DNA from: Isoptericola croceus
GTDB taxonomy: Bacteria > Actinomycetota > Actinomycetes > Actinomycetales > Cellulomonadaceae
Length of the DNA stretch: 64,000 nt
Direction: 5' to 3'
Assembly (NCBI RefSeq): GCF_029382255.1
Contig: NZ_JARLLG010000002.1
Location: forward strand, 496,001-560,000
Within the stretch, counting starts at the first letter, position 1. Every line of letters begins with the position of its first letter. This document shows positions 48,152 through 58,241 of this stretch, in pieces. Both the position numbers and the translations under genes were made by a program. The notes beneath the pieces were generated by a model, which had not been told where the DNA came from, did no database searches, and was given only the letters and a program-made list of their open reading frames with translations.

Positions 48152-49329
48152 ACCGCGTCATCGTGGTCGGCGCCTCCCTGGCCGGACTGGCGACCGCACG
48201 CTCGTTGCGAGCCCAGGGCTACGACGGAGAGCTCGTCGTGGTGGGGGAGGAGCCGCACCGCCCTTACGACCGGCCCCCGCTCTCCAAGGAGTTCCTGGCC
48301 GGCACCACCGACATCGCCGACCTCACGCTGGAGGCCGACGGCGAGCACCTCGGCATCGACTGGAGGCTCGGCACCCGCGCGGACCGCCTCGAGAACGGCC
48401 GGGTGCACCTCGACGACGGCAGCACCTGGACGTACGACGGCCTGGTGATCGCCACGGGCACCAGGCCGCGCACCGACGTGGTCGGCGCCCGGCTCGACGG
48501 CGTGCACCTGCTGCGCACCGTCGACGACGCCCTCGCGTTGCGCGAGGGCCTGCGACGCGGCGGCCGCGTCGTCGTCGTCGGTGGTGGCTACATCGGCTCG
48601 GAGGTCGCCTCGACCGCACGTGCCATGGGCTGCGAGGTCACCCTCCTGGTGTCCGGCACCACGCCGCTGCACCACGCCCTCGGGCCTCACGCCGTTGCTG
48701 TCTCGGACCTGCACCACCGTCACGGCGTCGAGGTGGTGACCCGCGCCCGGGTCACCGGCATCCGTCCCTCCGGCGGGTCGCTCGTCGTCCACCTGGCCGA
48801 CGACCGGCAGCTGCCGGCAGACAGGGTGGTGCTGGGGACCGGAGCGGTCCCGGCCATCGCCTGGTTGGACGGATACGGGATCGAGCTCGGCGACGGCGTC
48901 CTGTGCGACCCCACGGGCGGCACCTCGCTTCCCGGTGTGGTCGCCGTGGGTGACTGCAGCGCCTGGTTCGATCCAGCGCTCGGCCGGCACCACCGCAAGG
49001 AGCACTGGACCTCCGCCATCGACCAGGCGCCCGTCGCCGCGCGCACCCTCCTCGGCGGGGAAGCCCCCGCGACGGCGGCGCGCCGAGCCCCCTACCTGTG
49101 GTCGGACATCCACGGCAGTCGCATCCAGATGGCGGGCCACGCCGAGCTGGCCGACACCTGCGAGGTCGAGACCGGCTCAGTCGCCGACGGATCGTTCGTC
49201 GCGGTCTACCGCCGCGGCGGCCACCCGGTCGCGGTGCTCGGCGTCAACCAACCCAAGCACTTCATGTCCGTTCGTCGCCGACTCGTCTCGATACCGGCCG
49301 TCCCGTCCCTGCAAGGAGCAACAGCATGA
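48148..49329 (+). CDS. FAD-dependent ferredoxin reductase
   Basis: A 393-residue NAD(P)H-dependent reductase of the glutathione-reductase-like type found with dioxygenases. FAD site IVVGASLAGLATARSL, second nucleotide site VVVVGGGYIGSEVASTA (~145-162), and the FAD block LPGVVAVGDCSAW. C-terminal reductase domain ends at SVRRRLVSIP. Four-base overlaps with both neighbours show tight translational coupling. Confidence 0.92.
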   Translation: MNRVIVVGASLAGLATARSLRAQGYDGELVVVGEEPHRPYDRPPLSKEFLAGTTDIADLTLEADGEHLGIDWRLGTRADRLENGRVHLDDGSTWTYDGLVIATGTRPRTDVVGARLDGVHLLRTVDDALALREGLRRGGRVVVVGGGYIGSEVASTARAMGCEVTLLVSGTTPLHHALGPHAVAVSDLHHRHGVEVVTRARVTGIRPSGGSLVVHLADDRQLPADRVVLGTGAVPAIAWLDGYGIELGDGVLCDPTGGTSLPGVVAVGDCSAWFDPALGRHHRKEHWTSAIDQAPVAARTLLGGEAPATAARRAPYLWSDIHGSRIQMAGHAELADTCEVETGSVADGSFVAVYRRGGHPVAVLGVNQPKHFMSVRRRLVSIPAVPSLQGATA

Positions 49330-50462
49330 CCATCATCGAGAAGAAGGCCCTTCCCGAGAGCTTGATCAAGACCTTGCCCGGTTCTGCCTACTCGGATCCC
49401 GAGATGTTCGCTCGTGAGCAGGAGCTCATCTTCGAGAAGATGTGGTTCTGTGCGGCGCGGTCCGCCGACGTCGGCAAGCCCGGGGCCTTCAAGACCGTCC
49501 AGGTCGGCCGGGAGAGCATTCTCGTCACGCGCAGCCGCAGCGGTGAGGCCCGCGCCTTCTTCAACATCTGCCGACACCGCGGTGCCCAGCTGTGCACCGA
49601 GGAGTCCGGCGAGGTCAAGCGCTCCTTCCAGTGCCCCTACCACGCCTGGACCTACGACCTCGACGGCAAGCTGGTCGCCGCGCCGAACCTGACCAAGATG
49701 CCCGACGTCGACCGGCTCGAGTACGGCCTGCGCAAGGTCGCTGTCCGCGAGTGGTTGGGCTACGTCTGGGTCTGCCTCGCCGCGGAGGCTCCCCCCTTCG
49801 AGGAGTCAGTCATGGGGGATGTCCGTACCCGTCTGGGCGACATCGAGTCCATCGACCACTACGGCGTGGAGAACCTCGAGCTGGGCCGCCGGATCACCTA
49901 CGACGTGAAGGCGAACTGGAAGCTCATCATCGAGAACTTCATGGAGTGCTACCACTGCGCCACGATCCACCCCGAGCTCACCGAGGTGCTGCCGGAGTTT
50001 GCTGACGGCTTCGCCGCGCAGTTCTTCGTCGGCCACGGTGCCGAGTTCGGTGAGGACGTCAAGGGCTTCACCGTCGACGGTTCCGAGGGCTTCGACCGCA
50101 TCCCCGGCGTCACCGAGGACCAGGACCGCCGCTACTTCGCGGTCACCATCCGTCCCCAGGTGTTCCTCAACCTCGTCCCCGACCACGTCATCCTGCACCG
50201 GATGTACCCTCTCGCCCCTGACCGCACCATCGTCGAGTGCGACTGGCTCTACCTGCCGGACGTCGTCGCGAGCGGCAAGGACGTCTCCCACTCCGTCGAG
50301 CTGTTCCACCGTGTCAATCAGCAGGACTTCGATGCCTGCGAGCGCTGCCAGCTCGCCACCAACTCCCGCGTCTACGCCGACGGCGGTGTGCTGGTGCCCA
50401 GCGAGCACCACATCAGCGCGTTCCACGAGTGGGTCCTCGAAGCCCTCCAGGGCACCGACTGA
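49326..50462 (+). CDS. Rieske non-heme iron oxygenase, probable glycine betaine demethylase (GbcA-like)
   Basis: A 378-residue oxygenase. Rieske ligands: Cys82/His84 (CRHRG) and Cys103/His106 (CPYH). Mononuclear iron site: NFMECYHCATIHPEL with His210 and His215. The fold is of the choline monooxygenase/GbcA group. Context (dimethylglycine oxidase, sarcosine oxidase, BCCT transporter) makes glycine betaine the best substrate: N-demethylation to dimethylglycine plus formaldehyde. Carnitine- or stachydrine-type substrates remain alternatives. Pseudomonas GbcA uses a single fused reductase, whereas here ferredoxin and reductase are separate. Confidence 0.85.
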   Translation: MTIIEKKALPESLIKTLPGSAYSDPEMFAREQELIFEKMWFCAARSADVGKPGAFKTVQVGRESILVTRSRSGEARAFFNICRHRGAQLCTEESGEVKRSFQCPYHAWTYDLDGKLVAAPNLTKMPDVDRLEYGLRKVAVREWLGYVWVCLAAEAPPFEESVMGDVRTRLGDIESIDHYGVENLELGRRITYDVKANWKLIIENFMECYHCATIHPELTEVLPEFADGFAAQFFVGHGAEFGEDVKGFTVDGSEGFDRIPGVTEDQDRRYFAVTIRPQVFLNLVPDHVILHRMYPLAPDRTIVECDWLYLPDVVASGKDVSHSVELFHRVNQQDFDACERCQLATNSRVYADGGVLVPSEHHISAFHEWVLEALQGTD

Positions 50463-50498
50463 CGCTGCCCCGTCTCGAGACCGAAGGAAGACGAACCT

Positions 50499-51803
50499 GT
50501 GACGACCACGCAGAGCATCACGTCGGCCGGCAGCCTGCTCGATCGCAGTCTCGGCGACCTCGATCCTGAGGTCGCCGAGGCTGTCGGCCAGGAGCTACGG
50601 CGCCAGCAGTCCACGCTGGAGATGATCGCGAGCGAGAACTTCGCGCCGACCGCGGTCCTGCAGGCCCAGGGCTCGGTGCTGACGAACAAGTACGCCGAGG
50701 GCTACCCGGGCCGCCGCTACTACGGTGGATGCGAGCACGTCGACGTCGTCGAGCAGCTGGCCATCGACCGGGTCACGGCGCTGTTCGGTGCCGAGGCGGC
50801 GAACGTCCAGCCGCACTCCGGCGCCCAGGCCAACGCGGCGGCGATGTTCGCGCTGCTCGAGCCCGGCGACACGATCCTCGGGCTCGACCTCGCCCATGGC
50901 GGCCACCTCACGCACGGCATGCGGATCAACTTCTCCGGCCGCCTGTACGACGTCGTCCCGTACCACGTCAGCGAGACCGACCTCCTCGTCGACATGGACG
51001 AGGTGGAGCGGCTGGCCCACGAGCACCGCCCCCAGCTGATCGTCGCCGGCTGGTCGGCGTACCCGCGCCAGCTGGACTTCGCCGCCTTCCGCCGCATCGC
51101 CGACTCCGTCGGCGCCCTGCTGATGGTCGACATGGCGCACTTCGCCGGCCTGGTGGCCGCTGGCCTGCACCCCAGCCCGGTGCCGTACGCCGACGTGGTC
51201 ACGACCACCACCCACAAGACGCTGGGCGGTCCACGTGGCGGCGTCATCCTGTGCCGCCAGGAGCTGCTGAAGAAGATCAACTCCGCGGTGTTCCCCGGCC
51301 AGCAGGGCGGACCGCTCGAGCACGTCATCGCGGCCAAGGCGGTGGCGTTCAAGGTGGCGGCCTCCGAGGAGTTCCGCGACCGGCAGCGCCGCACCCTCCA
51401 CGGTGCTCAGATCCTCGCTCGTCGGCTCTCCGCTCCGGACGTGGCCGAGGCCGGCGTCTCCGTCCTTACCGGTGGCACCGACGTCCACCTGGTGCTGGTC
51501 GACCTGCGCGAGTCCGAGCTCGACGGCCAGCAGGGCGAGGACCGGCTGCACTCCATCGGGATCACGGTCAACCGCAACGCCGTCCCGTTCGACCCGCGCC
51601 CGCCCATGGTGTCCTCCGGGCTGCGGATCGGCACTCCTGCGCTGGCCACCCGGGGTTTCGACGCGGACGCGTTCGAGGAGGTCGCCGACATCATCGCCCT
51701 CGCGCTGCGCGGGCCCCTCGACGCGGCGTTGACCGCGGAGCTGCGTGGTCGCGTGCACACCCTCGCCTCCACGTTCCCGCTCTACCCCCTGCAGGAGGAC
51801 TGA
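50499..51803 (+). CDS. glyA: Serine hydroxymethyltransferase
   Basis: A 434-residue PLP enzyme. PLP lysine lies in [14 protein letters not shown]; other blocks are [33 protein letters not shown], and [14 protein letters not shown]. In this setting it adds the methylene-THF group released by the demethylating oxidases to glycine, giving serine. It is probably a catabolic paralogue beside a housekeeping glyA elsewhere. GTG start with AAGGAAG upstream; stop overlaps the soxB start. Confidence 0.95.
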   Translation: MTTTQSITSAGSLLDRSLGDLDPEVAEAVGQELRRQQSTLEMIASENFAPTAVLQAQGSVLTNKYAEGYPGRRYYGGCEHVDVVEQLAIDRVTALFGAEAANVQPHSGAQANAAAMFALLEPGDTILGLDLAHGGHLTHGMRINFSGRLYDVVPYHVSETDLLVDMDEVERLAHEHRPQLIVAGWSAYPRQLDFAAFRRIADSVGALLMVDMAHFAGLVAAGLHPSPVPYADVVTTTTHKTLGGPRGGVILCRQELLKKINSAVFPGQQGGPLEHVIAAKAVAFKVAASEEFRDRQRRTLHGAQILARRLSAPDVAEAGVSVLTGGTDVHLVLVDLRESELDGQQGEDRLHSIGITVNRNAVPFDPRPPMVSSGLRIGTPALATRGFDADAFEEVADIIALALRGPLDAALTAELRGRVHTLASTFPLYPLQED

Positions 51804-53020
51804 TGGCCAAGCCGCTCCCGGAGCATCCCGCCTGGCTCTGGCGCGACCCCGACCCGAAGGCGTCCTACGACGCCATCGTGGTCGGTGGCGGCGGCCACGG
51901 CCTCGCTACCGCCTACTACCTGGCGAAGAACCACGGCATCACGAACGTCGCCGTCCTGGAGAAGGGCTGGCTGGCGGGCGGCAACATGGCCCGCAACACC
52001 ACCATCATCCGGTCCAACTACCTGTGGGACGAGAGCGCCGCGATCTACGAGTTCTCGCTCAAACAGTGGGAGCAGCTCCCCGAGGAGCTGGACTACGACT
52101 TCCTGTTCAGCCAGCGCGGCGTGCTCAACCTGGCCCACACCTTGCAAGACGTCCGCGAGGCCACCCGCCGGGTCAACGCCAACCGACTCAACCGGGTCGA
52201 CGCCGAATGGCTGGAGCCGGACGAGGTCGCCAAGATCTGCCCGATCATCAACGTCTCTCCCGACGTGCGCTACCCCGTCCTCGGCGCGACCTTCCAGCCG
52301 CGAGCCGGGATCGCCAAGCACGATCACGTCGCCTGGGCCTTCGCCAGGGCCTGTGACGCCATGGGCGTCGACCTCATCCAGAACTGCGAGGTCACCGGGT
52401 TCATCAAGGACGGCGACCGGGTCACAGGGGTCGAGACCACCCGCGGAAGCATCAGCGCCGGCACGGTCGGCCTGGTCGCCGCCGGTCACATCAGCGTCCT
52501 GGCGGAGAAGGCCGGCTTCCGGCTGCCCGTCCAGTCACATCCGCTGCAGGCCCTGGTCTCTGAGCTCTACGAGCCGGCCCACCCCACCGTGGTCATGTCC
52601 AACCACGTCCACGTCTACGTCTCCCAGGCCCACAAGGGCGAGCTCGTCATGGGTGCCGGCGTGGACGCCTACAACGGGTACGGCCAGCGAGGCTCCTTCC
52701 ACGTGATCGAGCACCAGATGGCCGCCGCTCTCGAGCTGTTCCCGATCTTCGGTCGAGCCCACCTGCTGCGCACCTGGGGCGGCATCGTCGACGTCTCGCC
52801 CGATGCCTCGCCGATCATCGGCCCGACGCCGGTCGAGAACCTGTACGTCAACTGCGGCTGGGGGACCGGCGGCTTCAAGGCCACCCCGGGGGCGGGGTGG
52901 GCGATGGCGCACACCATGGCCACCGGTGCACCCCACGAGCTCAACCGCCCGTTCGGGCTGGAACGGTTCGTCTCCGGGGCGCTCATCGACGAGCACGGCG
53001 CCGCCGCCGTCGCGCACTGA
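51803..53020 (+). CDS. soxB: Sarcosine oxidase beta subunit
   Basis: A 405-residue flavoprotein subunit of heterotetrameric sarcosine oxidase. FAD site [19 protein letters not shown]; His173 in [12 protein letters not shown] occupies the position of covalent FMN attachment known from corynebacterial enzymes. It forms the sarcosine-oxidising site, and the resulting methylene goes to THF on the alpha subunit. Start overlaps the glyA stop. Confidence 0.95.
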   Translation: MAKPLPEHPAWLWRDPDPKASYDAIVVGGGGHGLATAYYLAKNHGITNVAVLEKGWLAGGNMARNTTIIRSNYLWDESAAIYEFSLKQWEQLPEELDYDFLFSQRGVLNLAHTLQDVREATRRVNANRLNRVDAEWLEPDEVAKICPIINVSPDVRYPVLGATFQPRAGIAKHDHVAWAFARACDAMGVDLIQNCEVTGFIKDGDRVTGVETTRGSISAGTVGLVAAGHISVLAEKAGFRLPVQSHPLQALVSELYEPAHPTVVMSNHVHVYVSQAHKGELVMGAGVDAYNGYGQRGSFHVIEHQMAAALELFPIFGRAHLLRTWGGIVDVSPDASPIIGPTPVENLYVNCGWGTGGFKATPGAGWAMAHTMATGAPHELNRPFGLERFVSGALIDEHGAAAVAH

Positions 53021-53061
53021 TCCGACGACACCTTGCGCACACAACGAGGGAGCAACCCGAG

Positions 53062-53367
53062 ATGCTGCTGCTGAACTGCCCCTGGTGCGGCCCGCGGGAC
53101 GAGACCGAGTACCACTACGGCGGCCAGGCTCACGTCCCCTACCCGGAAGAGCCCAGCACCCTGACCGACGAGGAGTGGGCCGAGTACCTGTTCTTCCGCG
53201 ACAACCCGTGTGGGCCCTTCGCGGAACGCTGGGTCCACAGCGCCGGCTGCCGTCGCTGGTTCAACGTCGTCCGCGACACCCGGACCTATCAGGTCCTTGC
53301 GGTCTACACCCACTCCGACCCGCGGCCCGCGGTCGGGTTCGGCGCCCAAGCAGGAGGCCCGCGATGA
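53062..53367 (+). CDS. soxD: Sarcosine oxidase delta subunit
   Basis: A 101-residue zinc-binding subunit. The four ligands fall where known delta subunits have them: Cys6 and Cys9 (NCPWCG), His59 and Cys63 ([10 protein letters not shown]). It stabilises the complex. The ATG is preceded by GAGGGAG. Its stop overlaps soxA. The 41-base gap from soxB contains TTGCGCACACAACG, faintly like the island's operator. Confidence 0.95.
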   Translation: MLLLNCPWCGPRDETEYHYGGQAHVPYPEEPSTLTDEEWAEYLFFRDNPCGPFAERWVHSAGCRRWFNVVRDTRTYQVLAVYTHSDPRPAVGFGAQAGGPR

Positions 53368-56264
53368 GCACCCAGTCCCGCCGCCTTCCCACCGGAGGGC
53401 GGATCGACCGCAACACCGTCTGGACCGTCACTGTCGACGGCGTCGAGTACGCCGGTCACCCCGGTGACACGGTCGCCTCCGCGATGCTCGCGGGCGGGCA
53501 GGTCCGCGTGGGTGACTCGATCTACCGTGGCCGGCCCCGCGGCATCGTGGCCGCCGGCGCGGAAGAGCCCAACGCGTTGCTGCAGGTCGGTGGCGACTGT
53601 CCGGAGCCTATGGTGCCCGCCACCACGCGCGCCCTGGTCGACGGCCTCGTCGCCAGCAGCCTGTCCGGCCTCGGAGTCCTGGATCCCGAGACCGACGAGG
53701 CGATCTACGACAAGTACTTCCTGCACACCGACGTCCTCGTCGTCGGGGGCGGCCCCGCCGGGCTCGCCGCGGCCCGGTCCGCGTCCCGGTCCGGGGCTCG
53801 GGTCGTGCTGCTCGACGAGCGTTCCGAGCTCGGCGGGTCACTGCTGTCGAGCCGGGACGAGCAGGTCAACGGCCGACCCGTCCTCGACTGGGTCGCGGAG
53901 ACCGCCGAGGCCCTGGCCGCCGAGCCTGAGGTCACCGTGCTCACCCGCACCGTCGCCTTCGGCTCCTACGACGACAACTACGTGCTGGCGGTCCAGAACC
54001 GCACCGACCACCTCCACGCACCGGCGCCGCGTGGCGTCTCTCGGCAGAGGGTCTGGCACATCCGAGCTCGTCGGGTCGTGCTGGCCACCGGAGCGCACGA
54101 GCGGCCCCTGGTCTTCGCCGGCAACGACCGTCCGGGCGTCATGCTGGCCGATGCGGTCCGGACGTACCTGAACCGGTACGCCGTCTCCGTGGGCGACAGC
54201 GTGGTCGTCGCCACGACCAATGACAGTGCCTACGACCTGGTCTCCGACCTGCTCGCAGCCGGCGTCGACGTGCCCGTCGTCCTGGACGCCCGCGTGACGT
54301 TGTCCGACCGCGCCGCCGCCTGCTCGGCCTCCCACGGCGTCCCCGTGGGACTGGGTATGGTCGTCGTGGCGACACACGGCGAGCCCCGGGTGTCCTCGGT
54401 GGAGATCAGCAAGATCGACGACCACGGACAGCTCGTGGGCGAGCGTTACACCATCGCGTGCGACACATTGGCGGTCTCGGGTGGTTGGAGCCCGGTCGTG
54501 CACCTGCACAGCCAACGCGGCGGCAAGCTCCGCTGGGACGACCTGTCGGCCGCGTTCGTTCCGGTCGGGACCGTCAAGGACCAGCAGGTCGTCGGGGCTG
54601 CTGCTGGCACGTTCACCCTGGACGACGGGCTGCGTGAGGGTGCCATCGCCGGCGCCGAAGCAGCCACGCGGGCCGGCTTCGCGGTCCCCCCGCTCGAGGT
54701 CGCGGGCTCGGCGCCGCTCGTCGAGGCCGGCGAAGTTCGCCAGCTGTGGCTGGTCCCCGCGATCGACAACGACGACCCCGGGGAGTGGGACGAGCACTTC
54801 GTCGACCTCCAACGTGACCAGACCGTCGCAGACGTGTGGCGCGCCACCGGGGCCGGGATGCGCAGCGTGGAGCATGTCAAGCGCTACACCTCCATCGGTA
54901 CCGGGCAGGACCAGGGCAAGACGTCCGGAGTCAACGCCATCGGAGTCATCGCCGCCGCCCTCGGCGGGCCCGGCTCGTCGGGCATCGGCGAGGTCGGGAC
55001 GACGACCTACCGTGCCCCTTACTCACCGGTCTCCTTCGCCGCCCTGGCCGGTCGCGAGCGCGGCGCGCTGTTCGACCCCGAGCGCACCACGCCGATCCAC
55101 CCCTGGCACGTCGAGCAGGGTGCCGACTTCGAGATCGTCGGCCAGTGGCTCCGTCCGCGGTACTACCCGCTGCCCGGGGAGGACATGGACGCCGCCGTTC
55201 ACCGCGAGTGCCAGGCGGCCCGGACGGGTGTGGCCATGATGGACGCTTCCACGCTGGGCAAGATCGAGATCAGCGGCACGGACGCGGGGGAGTTCCTCAA
55301 CCGGATCTACACCAACGCGTTCAAGAAGCTCCCCGTCGGCTCCGCCCGCTACGGAGTGATGTGCAAGCCCGACGGGATGATCTTCGACGACGGCGTCACC
55401 CTCCGGCTGGCCGAGAAGCGCTACTTCATGACCACCACCACTGGTGGCGCCGCCACGGTGCTCGACTGGTTGGAGGAGTGGCTGCAGACCGAGTGGCCCG
55501 AGCTCGACGTCTACTGCACGTCGGTCACCGAGCAGTGGTCCACCATCGCCGTGGTCGGCCCTCGCTCCCGCGAGGTGATCGCCCGGGTCGCACCCGACCT
55601 GGACGTGAGCAACGAGGCATTCCCGTTCATGACGATGCGAGAGACCGTGCTCGCCTCGGGTGTCCCGACACGGATCTGCCGGATCTCGTTCTCCGGTGAG
55701 CTCGCCTTCGAGATCAACGTTTCCGGCTGGTACGGGCTCTCGGTCTGGCAGCAGGTGTACGCCGCGGGCCAGGACCTGGGCATCACTCCGTATGGCACCG
55801 AGACGATGCATGTGCTCAGGGCCGAGAAGGGCTATCCCATCGTCGGGCAGGACACCGACGGCACGGTCACCCCGCAGGACGCGGGCATGGAGTGGATCGT
55901 GTCCAAGCGGAAGGACTTCGTCGGCCGGCGCTCCTACGCCCGCCCCGACGCCCTGCGCACCGACCGCAAGCACATGGTCGGGGTGCTGCCCGTCGACCGG
56001 ACCACCGTCCTGCCCGAGGGGAGCCAGCTGATCGCCGCCGGGACGCAGATCGGCGCCGGAGTGGATCCGGTATCGATGCTCGGACACGTCACTTCGAGCT
56101 ACCACAGTGCGGCCCTCGGGCGCCCGTTCGGCCTCGCCCTCATCGAGAGCGGCCGGGACCGGATCGGTGAGGTGCTGGTGGCTCCGGTGGGTGACCAGCT
56201 GATCGAGGTCGAGGTGACCTCCTCCGTGCTCTATGACCCCGAAGGGACGAGGCGAGATGGATGA
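53364..56264 (+). CDS. soxA: Sarcosine oxidase alpha subunit
   Basis: A 966-residue subunit. N-terminal Fer2-like fold (~18-100, [20 protein letters not shown]), then a NAD-binding Rossmann domain ([18 protein letters not shown] ~125-143), a second nucleotide region, and a C-terminal GcvT-type tetrahydrofolate domain (~600-966, [20 protein letters not shown]). It accepts electrons from beta and binds THF. Overlaps of 4 and 8 bases with soxD and soxG give an uninterrupted operon. Confidence 0.95.
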   Translation: MSTQSRRLPTGGRIDRNTVWTVTVDGVEYAGHPGDTVASAMLAGGQVRVGDSIYRGRPRGIVAAGAEEPNALLQVGGDCPEPMVPATTRALVDGLVASSLSGLGVLDPETDEAIYDKYFLHTDVLVVGGGPAGLAAARSASRSGARVVLLDERSELGGSLLSSRDEQVNGRPVLDWVAETAEALAAEPEVTVLTRTVAFGSYDDNYVLAVQNRTDHLHAPAPRGVSRQRVWHIRARRVVLATGAHERPLVFAGNDRPGVMLADAVRTYLNRYAVSVGDSVVVATTNDSAYDLVSDLLAAGVDVPVVLDARVTLSDRAAACSASHGVPVGLGMVVVATHGEPRVSSVEISKIDDHGQLVGERYTIACDTLAVSGGWSPVVHLHSQRGGKLRWDDLSAAFVPVGTVKDQQVVGAAAGTFTLDDGLREGAIAGAEAATRAGFAVPPLEVAGSAPLVEAGEVRQLWLVPAIDNDDPGEWDEHFVDLQRDQTVADVWRATGAGMRSVEHVKRYTSIGTGQDQGKTSGVNAIGVIAAALGGPGSSGIGEVGTTTYRAPYSPVSFAALAGRERGALFDPERTTPIHPWHVEQGADFEIVGQWLRPRYYPLPGEDMDAAVHRECQAARTGVAMMDASTLGKIEISGTDAGEFLNRIYTNAFKKLPVGSARYGVMCKPDGMIFDDGVTLRLAEKRYFMTTTTGGAATVLDWLEEWLQTEWPELDVYCTSVTEQWSTIAVVGPRSREVIARVAPDLDVSNEAFPFMTMRETVLASGVPTRICRISFSGELAFEINVSGWYGLSVWQQVYAAGQDLGITPYGTETMHVLRAEKGYPIVGQDTDGTVTPQDAGMEWIVSKRKDFVGRRSYARPDALRTDRKHMVGVLPVDRTTVLPEGSQLIAAGTQIGAGVDPVSMLGHVTSSYHSAALGRPFGLALIESGRDRIGEVLVAPVGDQLIEVEVTSSVLYDPEGTRRDG

Positions 56265-56871
56265 CCTGACCCTGCAGCGCAGGAGCCCTCTGGCGGACCT
56301 GGCGGACCGCATGCGTGACGGCGCGGTCACCGGCAGCCGGCACGTGCGGCTGGCGGAGCTGCCGTTCTGGACCATGATCAGTGTGCGGGTGGATCCCGGC
56401 TCGCCGGCCGCCGCCGCTGTCGAGGGGGTGTTGGGCGCGGACCTCCCCCGGTGGTGCGGCCAGGTGACGGCGCACGGCCTCGACCACGTGCTCTGGCTCG
56501 GCCCTGACGAGTGGCTCATCGTCTCCGAGGTGGCGCCGTCTGACCTTCACGGCGCGCTCACCGACGCTGTCGGCGAGGCCCACGCGGCGGTGGTCGATGT
56601 GTCCGCCAACAGGACCTTGCTGGAGCTCTCCGGACCGGGTGCGCGGTCCGTCCTCGAGAAGGGATGTCCGGTCGACCTGCATCCGCGTGCCTTCGAGGTC
56701 GGCAGGGCCGTGTCGACAACTCTGGCTCGCGTCCCGCTGCTGCTGTGCCAGACCGGGCCGGACACCTACTGCCTGTTGCCACGCTCCTCGTTCGCACAGT
56801 ACGTCGCCTGTTGGCTGCTGGACGCGATGCAGGAGCTCGGTTCGGACTTCCAGGACGGTTCGGCTTCCTGA
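56257..56871 (+). CDS. soxG: Sarcosine oxidase gamma subunit
   Basis: A 204-residue GcvT-like small subunit that helps assemble the tetramer. Blocks: [31 protein letters not shown], and [19 protein letters not shown]. The start at [10 protein letters not shown] overlaps soxA by eight bases, and its stop shares a base with the next gene. Confidence 0.93.
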   Translation: MDDLTLQRRSPLADLADRMRDGAVTGSRHVRLAELPFWTMISVRVDPGSPAAAAVEGVLGADLPRWCGQVTAHGLDHVLWLGPDEWLIVSEVAPSDLHGALTDAVGEAHAAVVDVSANRTLLELSGPGARSVLEKGCPVDLHPRAFEVGRAVSTTLARVPLLLCQTGPDTYCLLPRSSFAQYVACWLLDAMQELGSDFQDGSAS

Positions 56872-58241
56872 TGGCCCTGTCCGCATTCGACCTCTACTCC
56901 GTCGGCATCGGGCCGTCGTCCTCGCACACGGTCGGACCGATGCGTGCCGCGCAACAGTTCGCCGACGGCCTGGCCGAGGCCGGTCGCCTGCCCGAGGTGC
57001 GGCGGATCCGGGCCGAGCTGTTCGGGTCGCTCGGTGCCACGGGCCACGGGCACGGCTCCGCGAAGGCAGTCGTGCTCGGTCTGGAGGGGGAGGATCCGGC
57101 CACCACCGACACCGACCGGGCCGACGGCCGGATCGACGAGATCCGAGCCGGTGGCTTCCTGCTGCTCGCAGGCACCACCCCGGTCCGGTTCGACGTGGAC
57201 ACCGACCTGATCATGCACCGGCGCAAGAGCCTGCCGGCCCATCCCAACGGGATGAGGTTCGCCGTCTTCGACGAGGCCGACGCCGAGATCAGCCAGCGCA
57301 CCTACTACTCCGTCGGTGGCGGCTTCGTCGTCGACGAGAAGGCCACCGGCGCCGACCGCGTCGTCGTCGACGACACCCCGGTCAAGTTCCCGTTCACCAC
57401 GGGAGGCGAGCTCCTTGAGATCTGCGCGCGCGAGGGGATGAAGGTCAGTGAGGTGATGCTCGCCAACGAGCAGGCATGGCGTACCGAGGCCGAGGTCCGG
57501 GCCGGGATGCTGCACCTGTGGTCGGTCATGGCCGAGTGCGTGGAGCGAGGCTTCCACCGCGAGGGCGTGCTCCCCGGCGGCCTGCGCGTCCCTCGGCGGG
57601 CGCCTCGCCTGTACCGGGAGCTGTCCAGCAACCTCGGCGCGGACCCGCTGTACGTGATGGACTGGGTCAACCTGTACGCGCTCGCGGTCAACGAGGAGAA
57701 CGCCTCGGGCGGCCGGATCGTCACGGCACCGACCAACGGCGCCGCCGGAATCATCCCCGCGGTGCTGCACTACTACGTCCGGTTCGTCCCTGGTGCGAAC
57801 GACGACGGCATCGTGCGGTTCATGCTCACGGCGGCGGCGATCGGGATCTTGTTCAAGATCAACGCCTCGATCTCGGGCGCCGAGGTCGGTTGCCAGGGGG
57901 AGGTGGGGTCGGCGTGCTCCATGGCGGCCGCAGGTCTTGCCGAGGTCCTGGGCGGCAGCTCGCTCCAGGTGGAGAACGCTGCGGAGGTCGGGATCGAGCA
58001 CAACCTCGGCCTGACGTGCGATCCGGTGGGCGGCCTGGTACAGATCCCGTGCATCGAACGCAACGCGATCGCCTCGATCAAGGCGATCAACGCCGCACGG
58101 CTCAGCATCAACGGCGACGGGAGCCACAAGGTGAGCCTGGACAAGGCCATCAAGACCATGCGGGACACTGGCCGGGACATGAAGACCAAGTACAAGGAGA
58201 CCGCGCGCGGCGGTCTCGCCGTCAACGTGATCGAGTGCTGA
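56871..58241 (+). CDS. sdaA: L-serine ammonia-lyase (iron-sulfur dehydratase)
   Basis: A 456-residue single-chain L-serine dehydratase turning serine into pyruvate and ammonia. The N-terminal beta domain starts [20 protein letters not shown]. The alpha domain has [19 protein letters not shown] and the 4Fe-4S cysteines in [16 protein letters not shown] and [12 protein letters not shown]. It is the exit of the betaine route into central metabolism. It follows soxG with a one-base overlap. Confidence 0.95.
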   Translation: MALSAFDLYSVGIGPSSSHTVGPMRAAQQFADGLAEAGRLPEVRRIRAELFGSLGATGHGHGSAKAVVLGLEGEDPATTDTDRADGRIDEIRAGGFLLLAGTTPVRFDVDTDLIMHRRKSLPAHPNGMRFAVFDEADAEISQRTYYSVGGGFVVDEKATGADRVVVDDTPVKFPFTTGGELLEICAREGMKVSEVMLANEQAWRTEAEVRAGMLHLWSVMAECVERGFHREGVLPGGLRVPRRAPRLYRELSSNLGADPLYVMDWVNLYALAVNEENASGGRIVTAPTNGAAGIIPAVLHYYVRFVPGANDDGIVRFMLTAAAIGILFKINASISGAEVGCQGEVGSACSMAAAGLAEVLGGSSLQVENAAEVGIEHNLGLTCDPVGGLVQIPCIERNAIASIKAINAARLSINGDGSHKVSLDKAIKTMRDTGRDMKTKYKETARGGLAVNVIEC

